Assembly: GCF_940807255.1 (NCBI RefSeq) | Contig: NZ_CALNWY010000010.1 | Coordinates: 1-64,000, forward strand | DNA: 64,000 nucleotides | Source: Mixta sp. Marseille-Q2659 | GTDB lineage: Bacteria; Pseudomonadota; Gammaproteobacteria; Enterobacterales; Enterobacteriaceae | Direction: 5' to 3' | Part shown: positions 19,017 through 29,369 of the stretch, in pieces | How the letters are laid out: every line of letters begins with the position of its first letter | Numbering within the stretch: the stretch's first letter is position 1 | Translations under genes and position numbers: made by a program | Notes under the pieces: model-generated | What the model was told of the DNA's origin: nothing | What the model saw: the letters and a program-made list of their open reading frames with translations, nothing else | The model's database searches: none

Positions 19017-19550
19017 ATGGATTCATATCAAAGGATTGTTCAGTCAAAACAGCAGCTGTCAGCGTTAGGGAATATCACGGTTCGCTCACAATTTGGCGGC
19101 TATAGCCTGGCTGTGGAAAAGGTCGTTTTCGCTCTCATTACCGATGGCGAACTTTATCTGCGAACCAGTGAAACATTAACCAGCTATATGCGGAAACAAC
19201 GCCTGTCGCCGCTGGTTATTGATAAGCGCGGCATGCCGGTAACGCTGCATTATTACCGTATCAATGAAGCGTTGTGGAACGATAAACGGCTATTAATGAA
19301 GTTTTCCAGATCTGCGCTTACGCTTGCGCGTCGGCAAAAAAATGCTCGCCAAAACAATATACGCTTAAAAGATCTTCCTAATCTGGGCATCCGCATGGAA
19401 ATGCTGCTGCGCGAAATTGGCATTGATAGCGTAGGCGCTTTGCGCAAGGCGGGAGCAAAAAACTGTTGGCTACGTTTAAGAGCGCTGAACAAACATCTGG
19501 GATTAAGTTGTTTGCTGGCTCTGCAGGGCGCCATTACCGGGCATCACTAG
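19017..19550 (+). CDS. sxy: Competence regulator Sxy (TfoX), premature amber stop
   Basis: Sxy acts with CRP at CRP-S promoters to induce DNA-uptake genes. The TfoX N-terminal domain (LGNITVRSQFGGYSLAVEKV) and C-terminal domain (LKDLPNLGIRMEMLLREIGI, VGALRKAGAKNCWLRLR) are intact. The frame stops at TAG (19548-19550) after 177 residues. In the same frame, 27 more codons follow (AALPAEVKEELCAWFNSTIN and on to QD) to a TAA at 19632-19634, and they align with the E. coli C-terminus, which has AALP at this point. E. coli has a glutamate codon here, so a GAG-to-TAG change is likely. The truncated protein may still work. Confidence 0.88.
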   Translation: MDSYQRIVQSKQQLSALGNITVRSQFGGYSLAVEKVVFALITDGELYLRTSETLTSYMRKQRLSPLVIDKRGMPVTLHYYRINEALWNDKRLLMKFSRSALTLARRQKNARQNNIRLKDLPNLGIRMEMLLREIGIDSVGALRKAGAKNCWLRLRALNKHLGLSCLLALQGAITGHH

Positions 19551-19645
19551 GCGGCGCTGCCCGCAGAGGTTAAAGAAGAACTGTGCGCCTGGTTTAACTC
19601 CACCATTAACTGGGAGAAAGCCCGTCAGGATTAACGGGCAGGTGG

Positions 19646-21778
19646 TCACGCAAGTTGTTTTTTCAGGCGGGCGATTTCAGGTAGCAGCGCAATCAGCAGG
19701 CCAATTTGCTGAAGCACCAGCTGAGCCTGAGAGTCCGCCTCGCTGTCAAAGTGTGCAATACGCGCAGCAAGTTCACTCATCATCTGCTGCGCTTGCTGCT
19801 CGCTTACTACATTCACCTGTAAAACATCATCAACATAGCAGACGGCATCATCTAACAGCGCCAGCAGTTCAGGCTGCGTTATCTTTACACGATGCGCACC
19901 CAGCGCTGAGATATAGCTCAAAAAAGAGTGATTCAGGCAAAGCAAACGAAAGGCCGCTTCGCGCAACAGCGGATCCGGGCGCATCTCGGTTGAAAGATTA
20001 GAAACTACCGAAGCCAGTTCCGCATCGCCATTATGCGCATCGCGCCGTGCGATCCGATATGCCAGGCGGTTATCTTTCCCCTGGTGATATTGTTCAAGGA
20101 TCGCGTCCAGATAGCGGCAGTTGGCCGTTAAGGTTTTTTCCGCAACGGCGGGCAGACGACGAAAACGCCAGTCTGGCCAGATAAAACTTACCGCCAGCCA
20201 GGCAATACCGCAGCCCAACAGCGTATCGACAATACGCGGCACCGCCACGTCAAAACCTTCGCCAAGCAGGTTAAAGCAAAGCAGTACCAACAGCGTAATA
20301 AACATGGTCGCGTGCGCATACTGTACCTGACGAAAAGCAAAAAACAGCACGCCGGACAGGACAATCAGCAGCAGCTGGCCATCTACCGAGGGCACCAGCC
20401 ACAGAACCGGCAAGCCGATAGCAATACCGGTCAGCGTGCCGATAATACGCAGCGCCAGGCGTCGGCGCGTCGCGTTATAGCCCGGCTGGCAGACAAACAG
20501 ACTGGTTAACAAAATCCAGTAGCCGCGTTCCAAACCGGTGAGCTGAATAAAGGCATAGCCGATGCACAACACCAGTGACATCCGCACCGCATGACGAAAA
20601 AGCGGAGATTCCGGCGTTAAATGGCGACTGATCCGCAGGCGAATATCGCTCCAGCCTGTTAGTCCCTCGCTGGAAAGATGGGTATCGCTGCCGCCACGAT
20701 GGGCCTGCTCAAGCGCCTGCTCTGATTCAATTGTCGCCAGCTGCGCATCGATCGCCTTAAGATTGCTCAGCAGATAGCGCAGCGCTTTTTGCCGCGCTTT
20801 ATCCTCAGGTGAGTCAGGTAAGCGATCCAGCGCTGCCTGCAGATGGTTAAATGCCCGCTCAAAACGCGTATCGTGCTGATAGCTTTGCCGCAGTAAGATT
20901 GCTTCAGAGAGCTGACGGCAGGCGCGGGCCTGCATGGTTAACAAGCGCTGAAAACGAAACATAATTTCGCTGTAACGCCATTCCTGACGCAGCGCGTGAT
21001 ATTGAATATGCGAGGAGCTGGCGCGTTCGTGGATATCCTGCGCAACAAAATAATAGTGCAGCGTACGCCGCGTTCCGCGCTGGCCGCGATCGCCGCGCAG
21101 GCGGCTTTGTATCGAGGTTTTTGCCTCATTAAGCATCGCAACCAGTTTACTGTTTGCCATAGCGACCTCAATCAGGCCGCGATCGTCATTTTCTTCAACG
21201 TCAGGATCAAACAGCGCAGCTTTGGCCTCCAGATAGTGCGCTAACAGGCTGTAGCTGCGCGCCATATTTTCCTGCAGCGGTCGAATCGGGAACAGCAGGT
21301 GTCCAATCAGCGTTAGCAGGTTATACCAGACCGCGCCTAACAGCAGCAGGATCGGCTGAAGATACCATTCAGAAAAAAGCCCGGCGCCGAGCATAGTGTA
21401 AATGGCGATCAGCAGGGCGCCGAAGGCGATAGTGGCGTAGCGTTGACCCAGCGCGCCCAGCAGGATAAAACCCCAGGCGGAAATGGCCAGACCAATAATA
21501 AACAGCCAGGGCCAGGGAAAAAGCAGCTCTACCGAGACGGAAGCGATACAAAAGCAGAGCAGCGTAATCAGCAAATTGCGCAGTCGCCCGGTAAAACGGT
21601 CATCCAGATCGGCCAGCGCGGCCGCCACGACGCCGAGCGTCAGCGGCAATGTCCAGATAATCTGCTGGATCCACCAGGGGAAAGCGGCGGCGCCAGCCAG
21701 CGCCAGAAAAATACGGGTCAGATAAAGCCCGGTGCTGTTAGCTGTGTAACGACGCAATCGCGCAGTCAGCGCTATCAT
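19646..21778 (-). CDS. yccS: FUSC-family inner membrane protein YccS
   Basis: This 710-residue protein belongs to the YccS/YhfK FUSC family, thought to be an inner-membrane transporter. Two bundles of membrane helices (residues 15-165 and 395-520) flank soluble helical regions. Conserved text includes GLYLTRIFLALAGAAAFPWW, HAVRMSLVLCIGYAFIQLTG and GYNATRRRLALRIIGTLTG. The substrate is unknown. The order sxy-yccS-yccF-helD is as in E. coli. yccF ends 12 bp upstream on the same strand, so the two form an operon. Confidence 0.92.
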   Translation of the reverse strand: MIALTARLRRYTANSTGLYLTRIFLALAGAAAFPWWIQQIIWTLPLTLGVVAAALADLDDRFTGRLRNLLITLLCFCIASVSVELLFPWPWLFIIGLAISAWGFILLGALGQRYATIAFGALLIAIYTMLGAGLFSEWYLQPILLLLGAVWYNLLTLIGHLLFPIRPLQENMARSYSLLAHYLEAKAALFDPDVEENDDRGLIEVAMANSKLVAMLNEAKTSIQSRLRGDRGQRGTRRTLHYYFVAQDIHERASSSHIQYHALRQEWRYSEIMFRFQRLLTMQARACRQLSEAILLRQSYQHDTRFERAFNHLQAALDRLPDSPEDKARQKALRYLLSNLKAIDAQLATIESEQALEQAHRGGSDTHLSSEGLTGWSDIRLRISRHLTPESPLFRHAVRMSLVLCIGYAFIQLTGLERGYWILLTSLFVCQPGYNATRRRLALRIIGTLTGIAIGLPVLWLVPSVDGQLLLIVLSGVLFFAFRQVQYAHATMFITLLVLLCFNLLGEGFDVAVPRIVDTLLGCGIAWLAVSFIWPDWRFRRLPAVAEKTLTANCRYLDAILEQYHQGKDNRLAYRIARRDAHNGDAELASVVSNLSTEMRPDPLLREAAFRLLCLNHSFLSYISALGAHRVKITQPELLALLDDAVCYVDDVLQVNVVSEQQAQQMMSELAARIAHFDSEADSQAQLVLQQIGLLIALLPEIARLKKQLA

Positions 21779-21790
21779 GGCCCGGTCACC

Positions 21791-22237
21791 TTACTGAAAA
21801 CGACGGCGCGCATTGGCTTCGCGTGCCGCTCGCGCTTCTTCGGTAGAGACAACCCGACGGCCTACCGGCCACAGCGCAATCGCCGCCAGCTTAAAGTTCG
21901 CTATCCCAACCGGGATACCGATAATGCTAATGCACTGCGCAATGCCAACCGTGATATGGGAAATACAGAGCCACCAGCCGAAAAAGATAAACCACAAAAT
22001 ATTCAGCAGGGTGCCGCCGGTGTTCATTAACGCGTTGCTTTGGTCGGGACGCAGTTCATTCACATGTATCGCCTCGTTGCCGTAGGGCAGAAGCGAAAAC
22101 TTGGTGATTTCCCAGCAGGATCGCGTCAGAGGTAAGGTAAAAATTAAAACAATGCTGATCAACGTAGCGAACAGCCAGCTTAGCGTGGTAAAGAAGCCAC
22201 CCAGCACAAAATTAAGAATATTCAAAACGGTACGCAT
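21791..22237 (-). CDS. yccF: YccF-family inner membrane protein
   Basis: This is a 148-residue inner-membrane protein with paired YccF domains. Hydrophobic segments include LNILNFVLGGFFTTLSWLFA and LLNILWFIFFGWWLCISHIT, and the conserved stretch GIPVGIANFKLAAIALWPVG is present. Its function is unknown. It is the first gene of the yccF-yccS operon and is divergent from helD. Confidence 0.92.
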   Translation of the reverse strand: MRTVLNILNFVLGGFFTTLSWLFATLISIVLIFTLPLTRSCWEITKFSLLPYGNEAIHVNELRPDQSNALMNTGGTLLNILWFIFFGWWLCISHITVGIAQCISIIGIPVGIANFKLAAIALWPVGRRVVSTEEARAAREANARRRFQ

Positions 22238-22373
22238 TACAGGCTTCCTTCAGAAAACAGTTTTTATCAAATATCGCAGCGTTTGATTGTAACCTGTTTT
22301 AACCCTGGAGCGGTAAACTACGGCCCAGTAGACTAGACGGCAAATGGCACTCCTACATCTTTGGTTATAGCGC

Positions 22374-24428
22374 ATGGAACTAAAAGCAACGTCGCTCGGT
22401 AAACATCTGGCACAGCATCCCTATAATCGGGTGCGTCTGTTAAGCGCCGGCGTAGAGGTCAGTGGTGAAAAACATGAGTATCTGATCCCGTTTAATCAGC
22501 TGCTGGAGATTAAATGCAAACGCGGACTGATCTGGGGTGAACTGGAATTTACCCTGCCGGATGAGAAAGTCGTGCGTCTGCACGGCACGGAGTGGCAGGA
22601 GACGCAGCGGTTTTACCATTATCTCGCACAGGCGTGGCAAAGCTGGAGCGAGGAGATGAGCGATATCAGCGCTCAGGTGTTGGAAACCCTGGTCGCCACC
22701 CTGCGACAAAAAGATGAACAGGATCGCTGGCTAAAACAGAGCGAGCTGGCGGAGTTGCAGCAGCATATTAAGGACACCTTTTCTGCACTACCGCTACCGA
22801 CATTACGACTGACCGAATTTGATCATTGTCGTGCGCTTTATCAGCAATGTTTGCCGTGGCTGGAGAACGGCGAGGAGCAGCTTAAAAAACGTAACGATGC
22901 CTGGACGGCGCGTATGCTGCAACAGCATGCGGATTTTTTCGCGACGGTGGAAACATCGCCGCTTAATCCGGCGCAGGCGCGTGCAGTCGTCAATGGTGAA
23001 GATTCGCTTCTGGTACTGGCAGGCGCCGGCAGCGGTAAAACCTCGGTGTTGGTGGCGCGCGCGGGCTGGCTGCTACGGCAACGCCAGGCGCAGCCACAGC
23101 AAATTTTGCTGCTTGCGTTTGGACGTCAGGCGGCAGAGGAGATGAACGAGCGTATCCAGTCGCGGCTGAAAAACGATGAAATTGAAGCCCGTACTTTTCA
23201 TGCGCTGGCGCTGCATATCATCCGCCAGGGCAGCAATAAAAGTCCGCTTATTTCTCGCCTGGAGACCGATAACACGGCGCGTCGGCAGCTGTTAACTGAG
23301 ACCTGGCAGCAGCAGTGCGCCGAAAAGAAAGCCCATGCCAGCGGCTGGCGGCAATGGCTGACAGAAGAATTGGCGTGGGACGTGCCGGAAGGTGATTTCT
23401 GGCAGAACGAAGCGCTGGCGCAGCGGCTGGCTGGCCGTCTTGAGCGCTGGCTGGGTCTGATGCGAATGCATGGCGGCGCGCAGGCAGCCATGATCGCCGA
23501 CGCGCCGGAGGCGATTCGCGATCGTTTTACTAAACGTGTGAAGCTGATGGCGCCACTGCTTAAAGCCTGGAAAAGCGCGCTGAAAGAGGAGGGCGCTATC
23601 GACTTTTCCGGCCTGATTCATCAGGCAGTAAACCTGCTGGAGAAAGGGCGCTTTATCAGCCCCTGGAAACATATTTTGGTCGACGAGTTTCAGGATATAT
23701 CGCCGCAGCGGGCCGCATTGCTGACCGCCTTACGTAAACAGAACCGGCAAACCAGCCTGTTCGCCGTCGGTGATGACTGGCAGGCTATCTATCGTTTTAG
23801 CGGTGCGGAAATGTCGCTGACCACCGCTTTCCACCACTATTTTGGCTGCGGCGACAGCTGCGTACTGGATACCACGTATCGCTTCAACGAGCGTATTGGC
23901 GAAGTGGCGAATCGCTTCATTCAGGAAAACCCGCATCAGCTTGCTAAGCCGCTTAACAGCCTGACAAAAGGCAATAAAAAGGCGATTTCGCTGCTGCCTG
24001 ACGAACGGCTGGAAGATCTGCTGAATAAAATCAGCGGCTACGCCCGGCTGGAAGAGCGGGTATTGCTGTTAGCGCGCTATCACCATCTTCAGCCGACGCT
24101 GCTGGCAAAAGCGAAAACGCGCTGGCCGAAGCTCAGGCTCGATTTTATGACTATCCACGCCAGCAAAGGACAGCAGGCGGATTATGTGATTGTGCTGGGG
24201 CTTCAGCAGGGCCACGACGGCTTCCCGGCGGCAGCGCGCGAGACGGTAATAGAAGAAGGCTTACTGCCGCAGCCGGAGGATTTCCCCGATGCGGAAGAGC
24301 GACGGCTGGCTTATGTGGCTATCACACGGGCGAAGCAGCAGGTCTGGCTGCTCTATAACCGGCAGCAGCCGTCAGTATTCGTGGAAGATTTTAAACGCCT
24401 TGGCGTGCCGCTGCTGCGTAAGCCTTAG
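22374..24428 (+). CDS. helD: DNA helicase IV
   Basis: HelD is a 3'-5' superfamily 1 helicase of the UvrD/Rep type. The 684-residue product equals the E. coli length. Helicase motifs are plain: Walker A LAGAGSGKTSVLVARAG (about residue 220), Walker B HILVDEFQDISPQRA, motif III FAVGDDWQAIYRFSGAE, and motif VI RRLAYVAITRAKQQV. An N-terminal PH-like domain precedes them. It lies alone, convergent with mgsA. Confidence 0.95.
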   Translation: MELKATSLGKHLAQHPYNRVRLLSAGVEVSGEKHEYLIPFNQLLEIKCKRGLIWGELEFTLPDEKVVRLHGTEWQETQRFYHYLAQAWQSWSEEMSDISAQVLETLVATLRQKDEQDRWLKQSELAELQQHIKDTFSALPLPTLRLTEFDHCRALYQQCLPWLENGEEQLKKRNDAWTARMLQQHADFFATVETSPLNPAQARAVVNGEDSLLVLAGAGSGKTSVLVARAGWLLRQRQAQPQQILLLAFGRQAAEEMNERIQSRLKNDEIEARTFHALALHIIRQGSNKSPLISRLETDNTARRQLLTETWQQQCAEKKAHASGWRQWLTEELAWDVPEGDFWQNEALAQRLAGRLERWLGLMRMHGGAQAAMIADAPEAIRDRFTKRVKLMAPLLKAWKSALKEEGAIDFSGLIHQAVNLLEKGRFISPWKHILVDEFQDISPQRAALLTALRKQNRQTSLFAVGDDWQAIYRFSGAEMSLTTAFHHYFGCGDSCVLDTTYRFNERIGEVANRFIQENPHQLAKPLNSLTKGNKKAISLLPDERLEDLLNKISGYARLEERVLLLARYHHLQPTLLAKAKTRWPKLRLDFMTIHASKGQQADYVIVLGLQQGHDGFPAAARETVIEEGLLPQPEDFPDAEERRLAYVAITRAKQQVWLLYNRQQPSVFVEDFKRLGVPLLRKP

Positions 24429-24447
24429 CGTTATTTGGCGGACGCGC

Positions 24448-24906
24448 TTACTTCAGGCGCGTTTGCAGATAATTTTGATAATCGGGAATTTGAATGGTAA
24501 CCGGCTGGTTAAACAGCGGAGACTGAATAATAAAATCGGCGGTTGAACGGTTCGTCGCGGTCGGAATATTCCAGACGGTCGCCAGTCGCAGCAGCGCCTT
24601 AACATCCGGGTCGTGCGGTACGGCGTTTAACGGATCCCAGAAAAAAATCAGCAGATCGATTTTTCCTTCCGCGATCAGCGCGCCGACCTGTTGATCGCCG
24701 CCCATTGGGCCGCTCAACATGGCGTTAACTTCAAGGCCGGTTGCGCGCTGAATCAAATTACCGGTCGTACCGGTAGCGTACAACGTGTGCGCATTCAGCA
24801 GCGCTTTGTGTTGGCTAACCCATTCAAGCAGCGCGGTTTTGCAGTGATCGTGCGCCACCAGGGCAATGGTTTTTGCTTCGGCAAGGGTACGGCTGGTCTG
24901 CTGCAT
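24448..24906 (-). CDS. mgsA: Methylglyoxal synthase
   Basis: MgsA converts dihydroxyacetone phosphate to methylglyoxal and phosphate, a bypass that relieves sugar-phosphate stress. The product has 152 residues, as in E. coli. Active-site segments are [20 protein letters not shown] (catalytic aspartate) and [20 protein letters not shown]. It is convergent with helD. Confidence 0.95.
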   Translation of the reverse strand: MQQTSRTLAEAKTIALVAHDHCKTALLEWVSQHKALLNAHTLYATGTTGNLIQRATGLEVNAMLSGPMGGDQQVGALIAEGKIDLLIFFWDPLNAVPHDPDVKALLRLATVWNIPTATNRSTADFIIQSPLFNQPVTIQIPDYQNYLQTRLK

Positions 24907-24981
24907 TAATATATCCTGTTGAGAAAATAGTGAAAAACAGGGAAAACAGATCGCGAGTTTACCGCTGCCGGGCGGTAAACA

Positions 24982-25632
24982 TCAACTTGGCCGTAGCGCT
25001 TTCATCAAACTCAGCAGGCGCTGGCGCGTGGCGCTGTCAACCTGGTGAAACCAGAGCTGTAACAGACGTTCCGCTGGCATATTGTTGCCGACAACATCAA
25101 CCGGAAATTTTTCCTGGCGTACGCTTAAAGGTGGCTGCTGCGCAAAACGCGGCACGGAGGCGGGCTGGCCGTTGCGGTTATAAACCATCAGCGCCTTTTC
25201 CAGATCGGTTTGCTGTCCATTCAGCAACGGCAGCCGATCGCGACGGATTTTAACCGGCTGGCCTTTTTCATCTGCCATCATAAATTCGTAGGTTTTATCA
25301 AACTGGCGGCGAGCATGCTGGCTTTCCAGATCTGGCAAACGAATGGAAATGGATTTGACGTTAGCGACAAATGATACGATTAACGGTGCGGAGATATAGC
25401 TGCGTTTATCATTGTTATGAGAAGAAGCGAGCGTTTTTTCAACGCGAAACAAGAGCTGGTGTTCGCCATTATCTAACTCCAGTCCATCGGCGCCTTTTAA
25501 CAGCGAGCCTGAAATTTTGCGTCCGTCCAGTACCAGCAGATCGATATTAGGATCGAGCCTGAGCGTAGTCGCATAGCAGGATGTTGCAAACAGCAGTGCA
25601 AGCATGCCTGAGCAGATCAAACGCAGCTTCAT
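24982..25632 (-). CDS. csgI: Periplasmic curli assembly inhibitor CsgI (YccT)
   Basis: This DUF2057 protein of 216 residues has a signal peptide (MKLRLICSGMLALLFATSCYA) and a beta-rich mature part with LLVLDGRKISGSLLKGADG and ENGEHQLLFR-like residues. The E. coli member YccT has been described as a periplasmic inhibitor of curli subunit polymerisation. That role is carried over by homology. It lies in the same position as in E. coli, between mgsA and yccU. Confidence 0.85.
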   Translation of the reverse strand: MKLRLICSGMLALLFATSCYATTLRLDPNIDLLVLDGRKISGSLLKGADGLELDNGEHQLLFRVEKTLASSHNNDKRSYISAPLIVSFVANVKSISIRLPDLESQHARRQFDKTYEFMMADEKGQPVKIRRDRLPLLNGQQTDLEKALMVYNRNGQPASVPRFAQQPPLSVRQEKFPVDVVGNNMPAERLLQLWFHQVDSATRQRLLSLMKALRPS

Positions 25633-25820
25633 TATTTCTCCAGAAGGCGCACGGGAATCCCGGCAGTGAATGTATCAAATTCTTACATTATGGCAGCGTG
25701 TTAACATTTTAACATATAATTTTGTGCCCTGAATCGCTAAATGCGCCAATGATGCTTGCCTGTTCATTCCGAAACCATAAATCACCTAAAATGGGTGGAT
25801 TAATGCCATCAGGAGTAACT

Positions 25821-26246
25821 ATGAACGACCAGATGATTGCCGATGTTCTGAGATCGACCCGCACCATTGCGTTAGTCGGTGCCAGCGATAAGCCCACGCG
25901 CGCCAGCTACGGCGTTATGGCCTGGCTGCTGCAACAGGGATACCACGTTATTCCCGTCAGCCCAAAGCTGGCAGGTCAGACTTTGCTGGGACAAAAAGTC
26001 TACGCCTCTCTGGCGGAAATTCCAGAGCCGGTCGATATGGTTGATGTTTTTCGCAATTCAGAAGCTGCGTGGGGCGTGGCGCAGGAAGCGATCGCCATTG
26101 GCGCGAAAACCTTATGGCTTCAGCAGGGTGTGATCAACGAGCAGGCGGCGGTACTGGCGGGCGAAGCGGGCTTAAACGTGGTAATGGATCGCTGTCCAAA
26201 AATTGAAATTCCCCGGCTGGGACTACTCAAAAATGAACAGGCCTGA
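25821..26246 (+). CDS. yccU: CoA-binding protein YccU
   Basis: This small Rossmann-fold CoA-binding protein has 141 residues (E. coli 137). Conserved text is TIALVGASDKPTRASYGVM, HVIPVSPKLAGQTLLG, VDMVDVFRNSEAAWGVAQEA and MDRCPKIEIPRLGL. The frame opens at 25722, but the ATG at 25821 has an AGGAGTAACT ribosome site and matches the family start. The physiological role is unknown. Confidence 0.93.
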   Translation: MNDQMIADVLRSTRTIALVGASDKPTRASYGVMAWLLQQGYHVIPVSPKLAGQTLLGQKVYASLAEIPEPVDMVDVFRNSEAAWGVAQEAIAIGAKTLWLQQGVINEQAAVLAGEAGLNVVMDRCPKIEIPRLGLLKNEQA

Positions 26247-26289
26247 CCGGTAATGTGGTATCAGGCTTGTCGATGAAAGGGAAGGTAAG

Positions 26290-26309
26290 ATGCCTGGCGT
26301 GCCAGGCAT
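26290..26309. terminator. Palindromic hairpin between yccU and hspQ
   Basis: The sequence ATGCCTGGC-GT-GCCAGGCAT forms a perfect 9-bp stem with a 2-base loop between convergent genes. No T run follows on either side, so it is a weak or alternative terminator, or a bound palindrome. Confidence 0.45.
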
Positions 26310-26313
26310 GCTA

Positions 26314-26631
26314 TTAATGACGTAAGCGCGGAGCCAACAGCTGCTGACGAATCGACTCGGCCAGCTCATCTAAAGAAGGCTGTTCGGGATGAAACGTCTG
26401 CGCCTCGCCTGACAGCTGGGCTTCGGCAAGATAAGTATGAATCGGCTCACCGTCATCGTCTTCGGTGACGACATGATACCAGGGCGCGGTTCGTAACGTT
26501 TCATTCGCGCCAACATCTTCAATATCAGGATCGTCTAACGAATACTCAGGATCGACATCAACCACCACGCCCAGAAAACCCAGCATTTTATGACGTACCT
26601 GCTGACCAATTCCAAATTTACTGGCAATCAT
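26314..26631 (-). CDS. hspQ: Heat shock protein HspQ
   Basis: HspQ binds hemimethylated oriC DNA and acts as a specificity factor for Lon. The product has 105 residues starting [20 protein letters not shown], with [20 protein letters not shown] and [16 protein letters not shown] at the end. A longer frame starts at 26667, but its first 12 codons are not family-like, and the ATG at 26631 has an AGGAGG site upstream. It is 63 bp from rlmI, both leftward. Confidence 0.94.
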   Translation of the reverse strand: MIASKFGIGQQVRHKMLGFLGVVVDVDPEYSLDDPDIEDVGANETLRTAPWYHVVTEDDDGEPIHTYLAEAQLSGEAQTFHPEQPSLDELAESIRQQLLAPRLRH

Positions 26632-26694
26632 CAATACCTCCTGACAAACATTGCCCCTGAACACCAATATGGTGGCAAAGGCATCGTTTTCAAG

Positions 26695-27885
26695 TTACAG
26701 CACGCGGCAGGCAAACCCCTTCAGATACAGGCCTTCAGGATAGCTGGCGATAACCGGATGATCGGCAGCCTGTCGGAACTGCTCTATAAATTGTACATCA
26801 CGCTGAGCATCTACGGCGGCGTCGGCAATGATTTTCTGAAATAAATCAGTTGCCATCAGGCCTGAGCAGGAGAAGGTCAGCAGCATCCCGCCGGGATTAA
26901 GCAGCTGCATCGCCAGCATATTGATGTCTTTATAGCCCCGGCAGGCGCCTGCCAGCTGGTTTTTATTCTCGACGAATTTAGGCGGGTCCATCACGATAAC
27001 ATCAAACTTTTCACCGCTGTCGCGATAGTTGCGCAGCAGCTTAAAAACGTCATCGCGCACAAACTGCGCTTTACTGACATCCAGTCCATTCAGCTCAACG
27101 TTTTGCCGCGCGACGTCGAGCGCTGCCTGCGAGGTATCGACGCTGATCACTTCACGACAGCCGCCGAGCAGGGCGGAAACGGCAAAGCCGCCGGTATAGG
27201 AGAAGCAGTTAAGGACGCGCTTATCCTGCGCATAGCGACGGGTCGCAAAGCGGCTGTCGCGCTGATCCAGATAGTAGCCGGTTTTGTGGCCGGTACGAAT
27301 ATCGACCAGCAGCTTCATGCCATGTTCGCTAATCGGCAATAAATCAGGCGGCAGCTCACCGCTCACTGGCCCCTGCGTCAGCTCAAGTCCCTCTTTTTTA
27401 CGCACCGTGACATCAGAACGATCATAGATAGCACTGTCGGGATAGCACTGCTGCAACGCTGAAATAATCGCCGGACGTTGATATTCCGCGCCGGCGGAAA
27501 GCAGCTGAATAACCAGAAATGCGCCAAAACGGTCGATGGTTACGCCAGGCATGCCATCGGATTCACCGGCGATTAAACGATAGCTGTCCAGCCCGTCACG
27601 AACGGCCAGCCAGTCGCGGAGTTGCTGAGCCGCCTGCAGGCGACGTACAAAAAAGGCGATATCGACCGATTCGTCCGGCTGCCAGCTCCAGACGCGCGCG
27701 CGAATCTGCGAGTCGGGAGAATATGCGGCGCGGGCCAGCCATTTACCCTGGCTGTCACAAACGTCAATAGTTTCACCACGCTGGGCCTTACCTTCCATAC
27801 GCGCGACGGCGCCGGAAAAAATCCAGGGGTGACGACGGAGCAGGGATTTTTCACGTCCCTTAGCGAGAATCAATCGAACAGTCAT
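26695..27885 (-). CDS. rlmI: 23S rRNA (cytosine1962-C5)-methyltransferase RlmI
   Basis: RlmI methylates C1962 in 23S rRNA. The 396-residue product (E. coli 396) starts with a PUA domain ([20 protein letters not shown]) and has a Rossmann methyltransferase core with [35 protein letters not shown] and [10 protein letters not shown]. It is divergent from acyP. Confidence 0.95.
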   Translation of the reverse strand: MTVRLILAKGREKSLLRRHPWIFSGAVARMEGKAQRGETIDVCDSQGKWLARAAYSPDSQIRARVWSWQPDESVDIAFFVRRLQAAQQLRDWLAVRDGLDSYRLIAGESDGMPGVTIDRFGAFLVIQLLSAGAEYQRPAIISALQQCYPDSAIYDRSDVTVRKKEGLELTQGPVSGELPPDLLPISEHGMKLLVDIRTGHKTGYYLDQRDSRFATRRYAQDKRVLNCFSYTGGFAVSALLGGCREVISVDTSQAALDVARQNVELNGLDVSKAQFVRDDVFKLLRNYRDSGEKFDVIVMDPPKFVENKNQLAGACRGYKDINMLAMQLLNPGGMLLTFSCSGLMATDLFQKIIADAAVDAQRDVQFIEQFRQAADHPVIASYPEGLYLKGFACRVL

Positions 27886-27972
27886 ATTTTGCTATGCTTA
27901 CCAACGGAAAATGAGCCGACATTGTCCGGTGGTTACCGGCAAAATGCAATCAGCCTGGATTAGGGAGGCGCT

Positions 27973-28251
27973 ATGACGCAACGCTGTATAAAAGCCTGGG
28001 TTCATGGTCGGGTACAGGGCGTGGGGTTTCGTTACAGTACGCAAATGCAGGCGCAGCAGCTTGGGCTGACCGGTTATGCGCGTAATCTGGATGATGGCAG
28101 CGTTGAGGTACTGGCCTGCGGCGCCAGCGAGCAGTTGGATCAGCTGCTGGCGTGGTTAAAGGCGGGCGGACCGCGTAGCGCGCATGTCGATCGGGTACTG
28201 ACCGAGCCGCATCATTCTGCGGATATTCCGGCACGCTTTACGACCGGCTAA
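27973..28251 (+). CDS. yccX: Acylphosphatase
   Basis: This small enzyme hydrolyses acyl phosphates. The product has 92 residues. The signature [20 protein letters not shown] carries the catalytic arginine, and [15 protein letters not shown] carries the catalytic asparagine. The gene lies between rlmI and tusE, as in E. coli, with ribosome site TAGGGAGG before the ATG. Confidence 0.95.
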   Translation: MTQRCIKAWVHGRVQGVGFRYSTQMQAQQLGLTGYARNLDDGSVEVLACGASEQLDQLLAWLKAGGPRSAHVDRVLTEPHHSADIPARFTTG

Positions 28252-28272
28252 GGCAGTAAAGCGCCGCTGCGG

Positions 28273-28599
28273 TTACAGACACTTCACCGGTTTAGGCAAG
28301 CCGGCTATTTTTGTTGCCTGCTTAGCCGGGCCATCGGGGAACAGGCGAAACAGATAGCGGCTGTTGCCTTTCTCTTCACCCAGCTTCTGCGCCATCGCTT
28401 TCACCAGCATTCTTACCGCTGGCGACGTATTAAATTCCAGATAAAAGTCACGTACAAAATGTACGACTTCCCAATGGGCTTCGCTCATTACAATGGATTC
28501 TTCCGCTGCGATATGCAGCGCCAGCGCCTCGCTCCAGTCGGCAGAATTCAGCAAATAGCCCTGAGCGTCGCGCGCGATTTCTTTACCTTCAAACAGCAC
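28273..28599 (-). CDS. tusE: Sulfur relay protein TusE
   Basis: TusE takes sulfur from TusD and hands it to MnmA for 2-thiolation of tRNA wobble uridine. The 108-residue product has the family core [20 protein letters not shown] and the C-terminal GLPKPVKCL with the sulfur-carrying cysteine second from the end. It is convergent with the acylphosphatase gene. Confidence 0.95.
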   Translation of the reverse strand: MLFEGKEIARDAQGYLLNSADWSEALALHIAAEESIVMSEAHWEVVHFVRDFYLEFNTSPAVRMLVKAMAQKLGEEKGNSRYLFRLFPDGPAKQATKIAGLPKPVKCL

Positions 28600-28654
28600 G
28601 GTGTGGCCTCACTTATCTAAACGGCGCTTATAGTAGCAAACTTAATGACGGCAA

Positions 28655-28685
28655 AAAATAAGGCCCCGCACTGGCGGAGCCTTCA
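28655..28685 (-). terminator. Probable terminator of yccA
   Basis: An interrupted stem AAGGC-CCGC / GCGG-GCCTT (about 28660-28683) sits just past the yccA stop. An A run lies on its left, which becomes a T run on the yccA strand. Confidence 0.6.
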
Positions 28686-28709
28686 TTATCAACGGTCGTG
28701 CCGGTTGAA

Positions 28710-29369
28710 TTAGTTATTACGTGAGAAGCCCAGAATGCTCAGCAGGCTGATAAAGATATTGTACAGCGAGACATAAAGGCTAATGGTGGCGCGAATATAG
28801 TTCGTTTCGCCGCCGTGAATAATATTGCTGGTTTCCCACAGGATGGCGCCGGTAGAAAACAGAATAAATAGCGCGCTGATAGCTAACTGCAGCGCCGGCA
28901 GCTGCAGGAACAGGTTAGCGACAACGGCAACCAGCAACACCACAAAGCCCGCCATCATCATCCCGCCCAGGAACGACATATCTTTGCGCGTCGTCAGCAC
29001 ATAGGCCGAACAGCAGAAGAACACCAGCGCCGTACCGCCCAGCGCCAGCGCGATGGCATCGCCCATGCCAGCCGACAGGAAGGAGTTCAGGATCGGCCCC
29101 AGGCTATAACCGAGGAAACCGGTAAAAGCGAACGCCGCCAGAATACCAGCCGGGCTATTTGCCAGACGATAGGTTAAAAACATCAGGCCATAGAAACCGA
29201 CCAGCATCAGAATCAGGCCCGGCGCAGGCAGATTTAATAAGGTACTGGCGGTGGCGGTGGCAGCGGAGAACGCCAGCGTCAGGCCCAGCAGAAAATAGGT
29301 GTTACGTAAAACTTTATGGGTACTCAGTAACGAAGTACCGGTACCAGAACGGGAAACAATGCGATCCAT
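28710..29369 (-). CDS. yccA: BAX inhibitor-1 family protein YccA
   Basis: YccA is an inner-membrane substrate and modulator of the FtsH protease. The product has 219 residues and seven hydrophobic segments (for example [34 protein letters not shown] and [20 protein letters not shown]). The cytosolic N-terminus with [20 protein letters not shown] matches the family. It reads leftward from 29369. Confidence 0.94.
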   Translation of the reverse strand: MDRIVSRSGTGTSLLSTHKVLRNTYFLLGLTLAFSAATATASTLLNLPAPGLILMLVGFYGLMFLTYRLANSPAGILAAFAFTGFLGYSLGPILNSFLSAGMGDAIALALGGTALVFFCCSAYVLTTRKDMSFLGGMMMAGFVVLLVAVVANLFLQLPALQLAISALFILFSTGAILWETSNIIHGGETNYIRATISLYVSLYNIFISLLSILGFSRNN

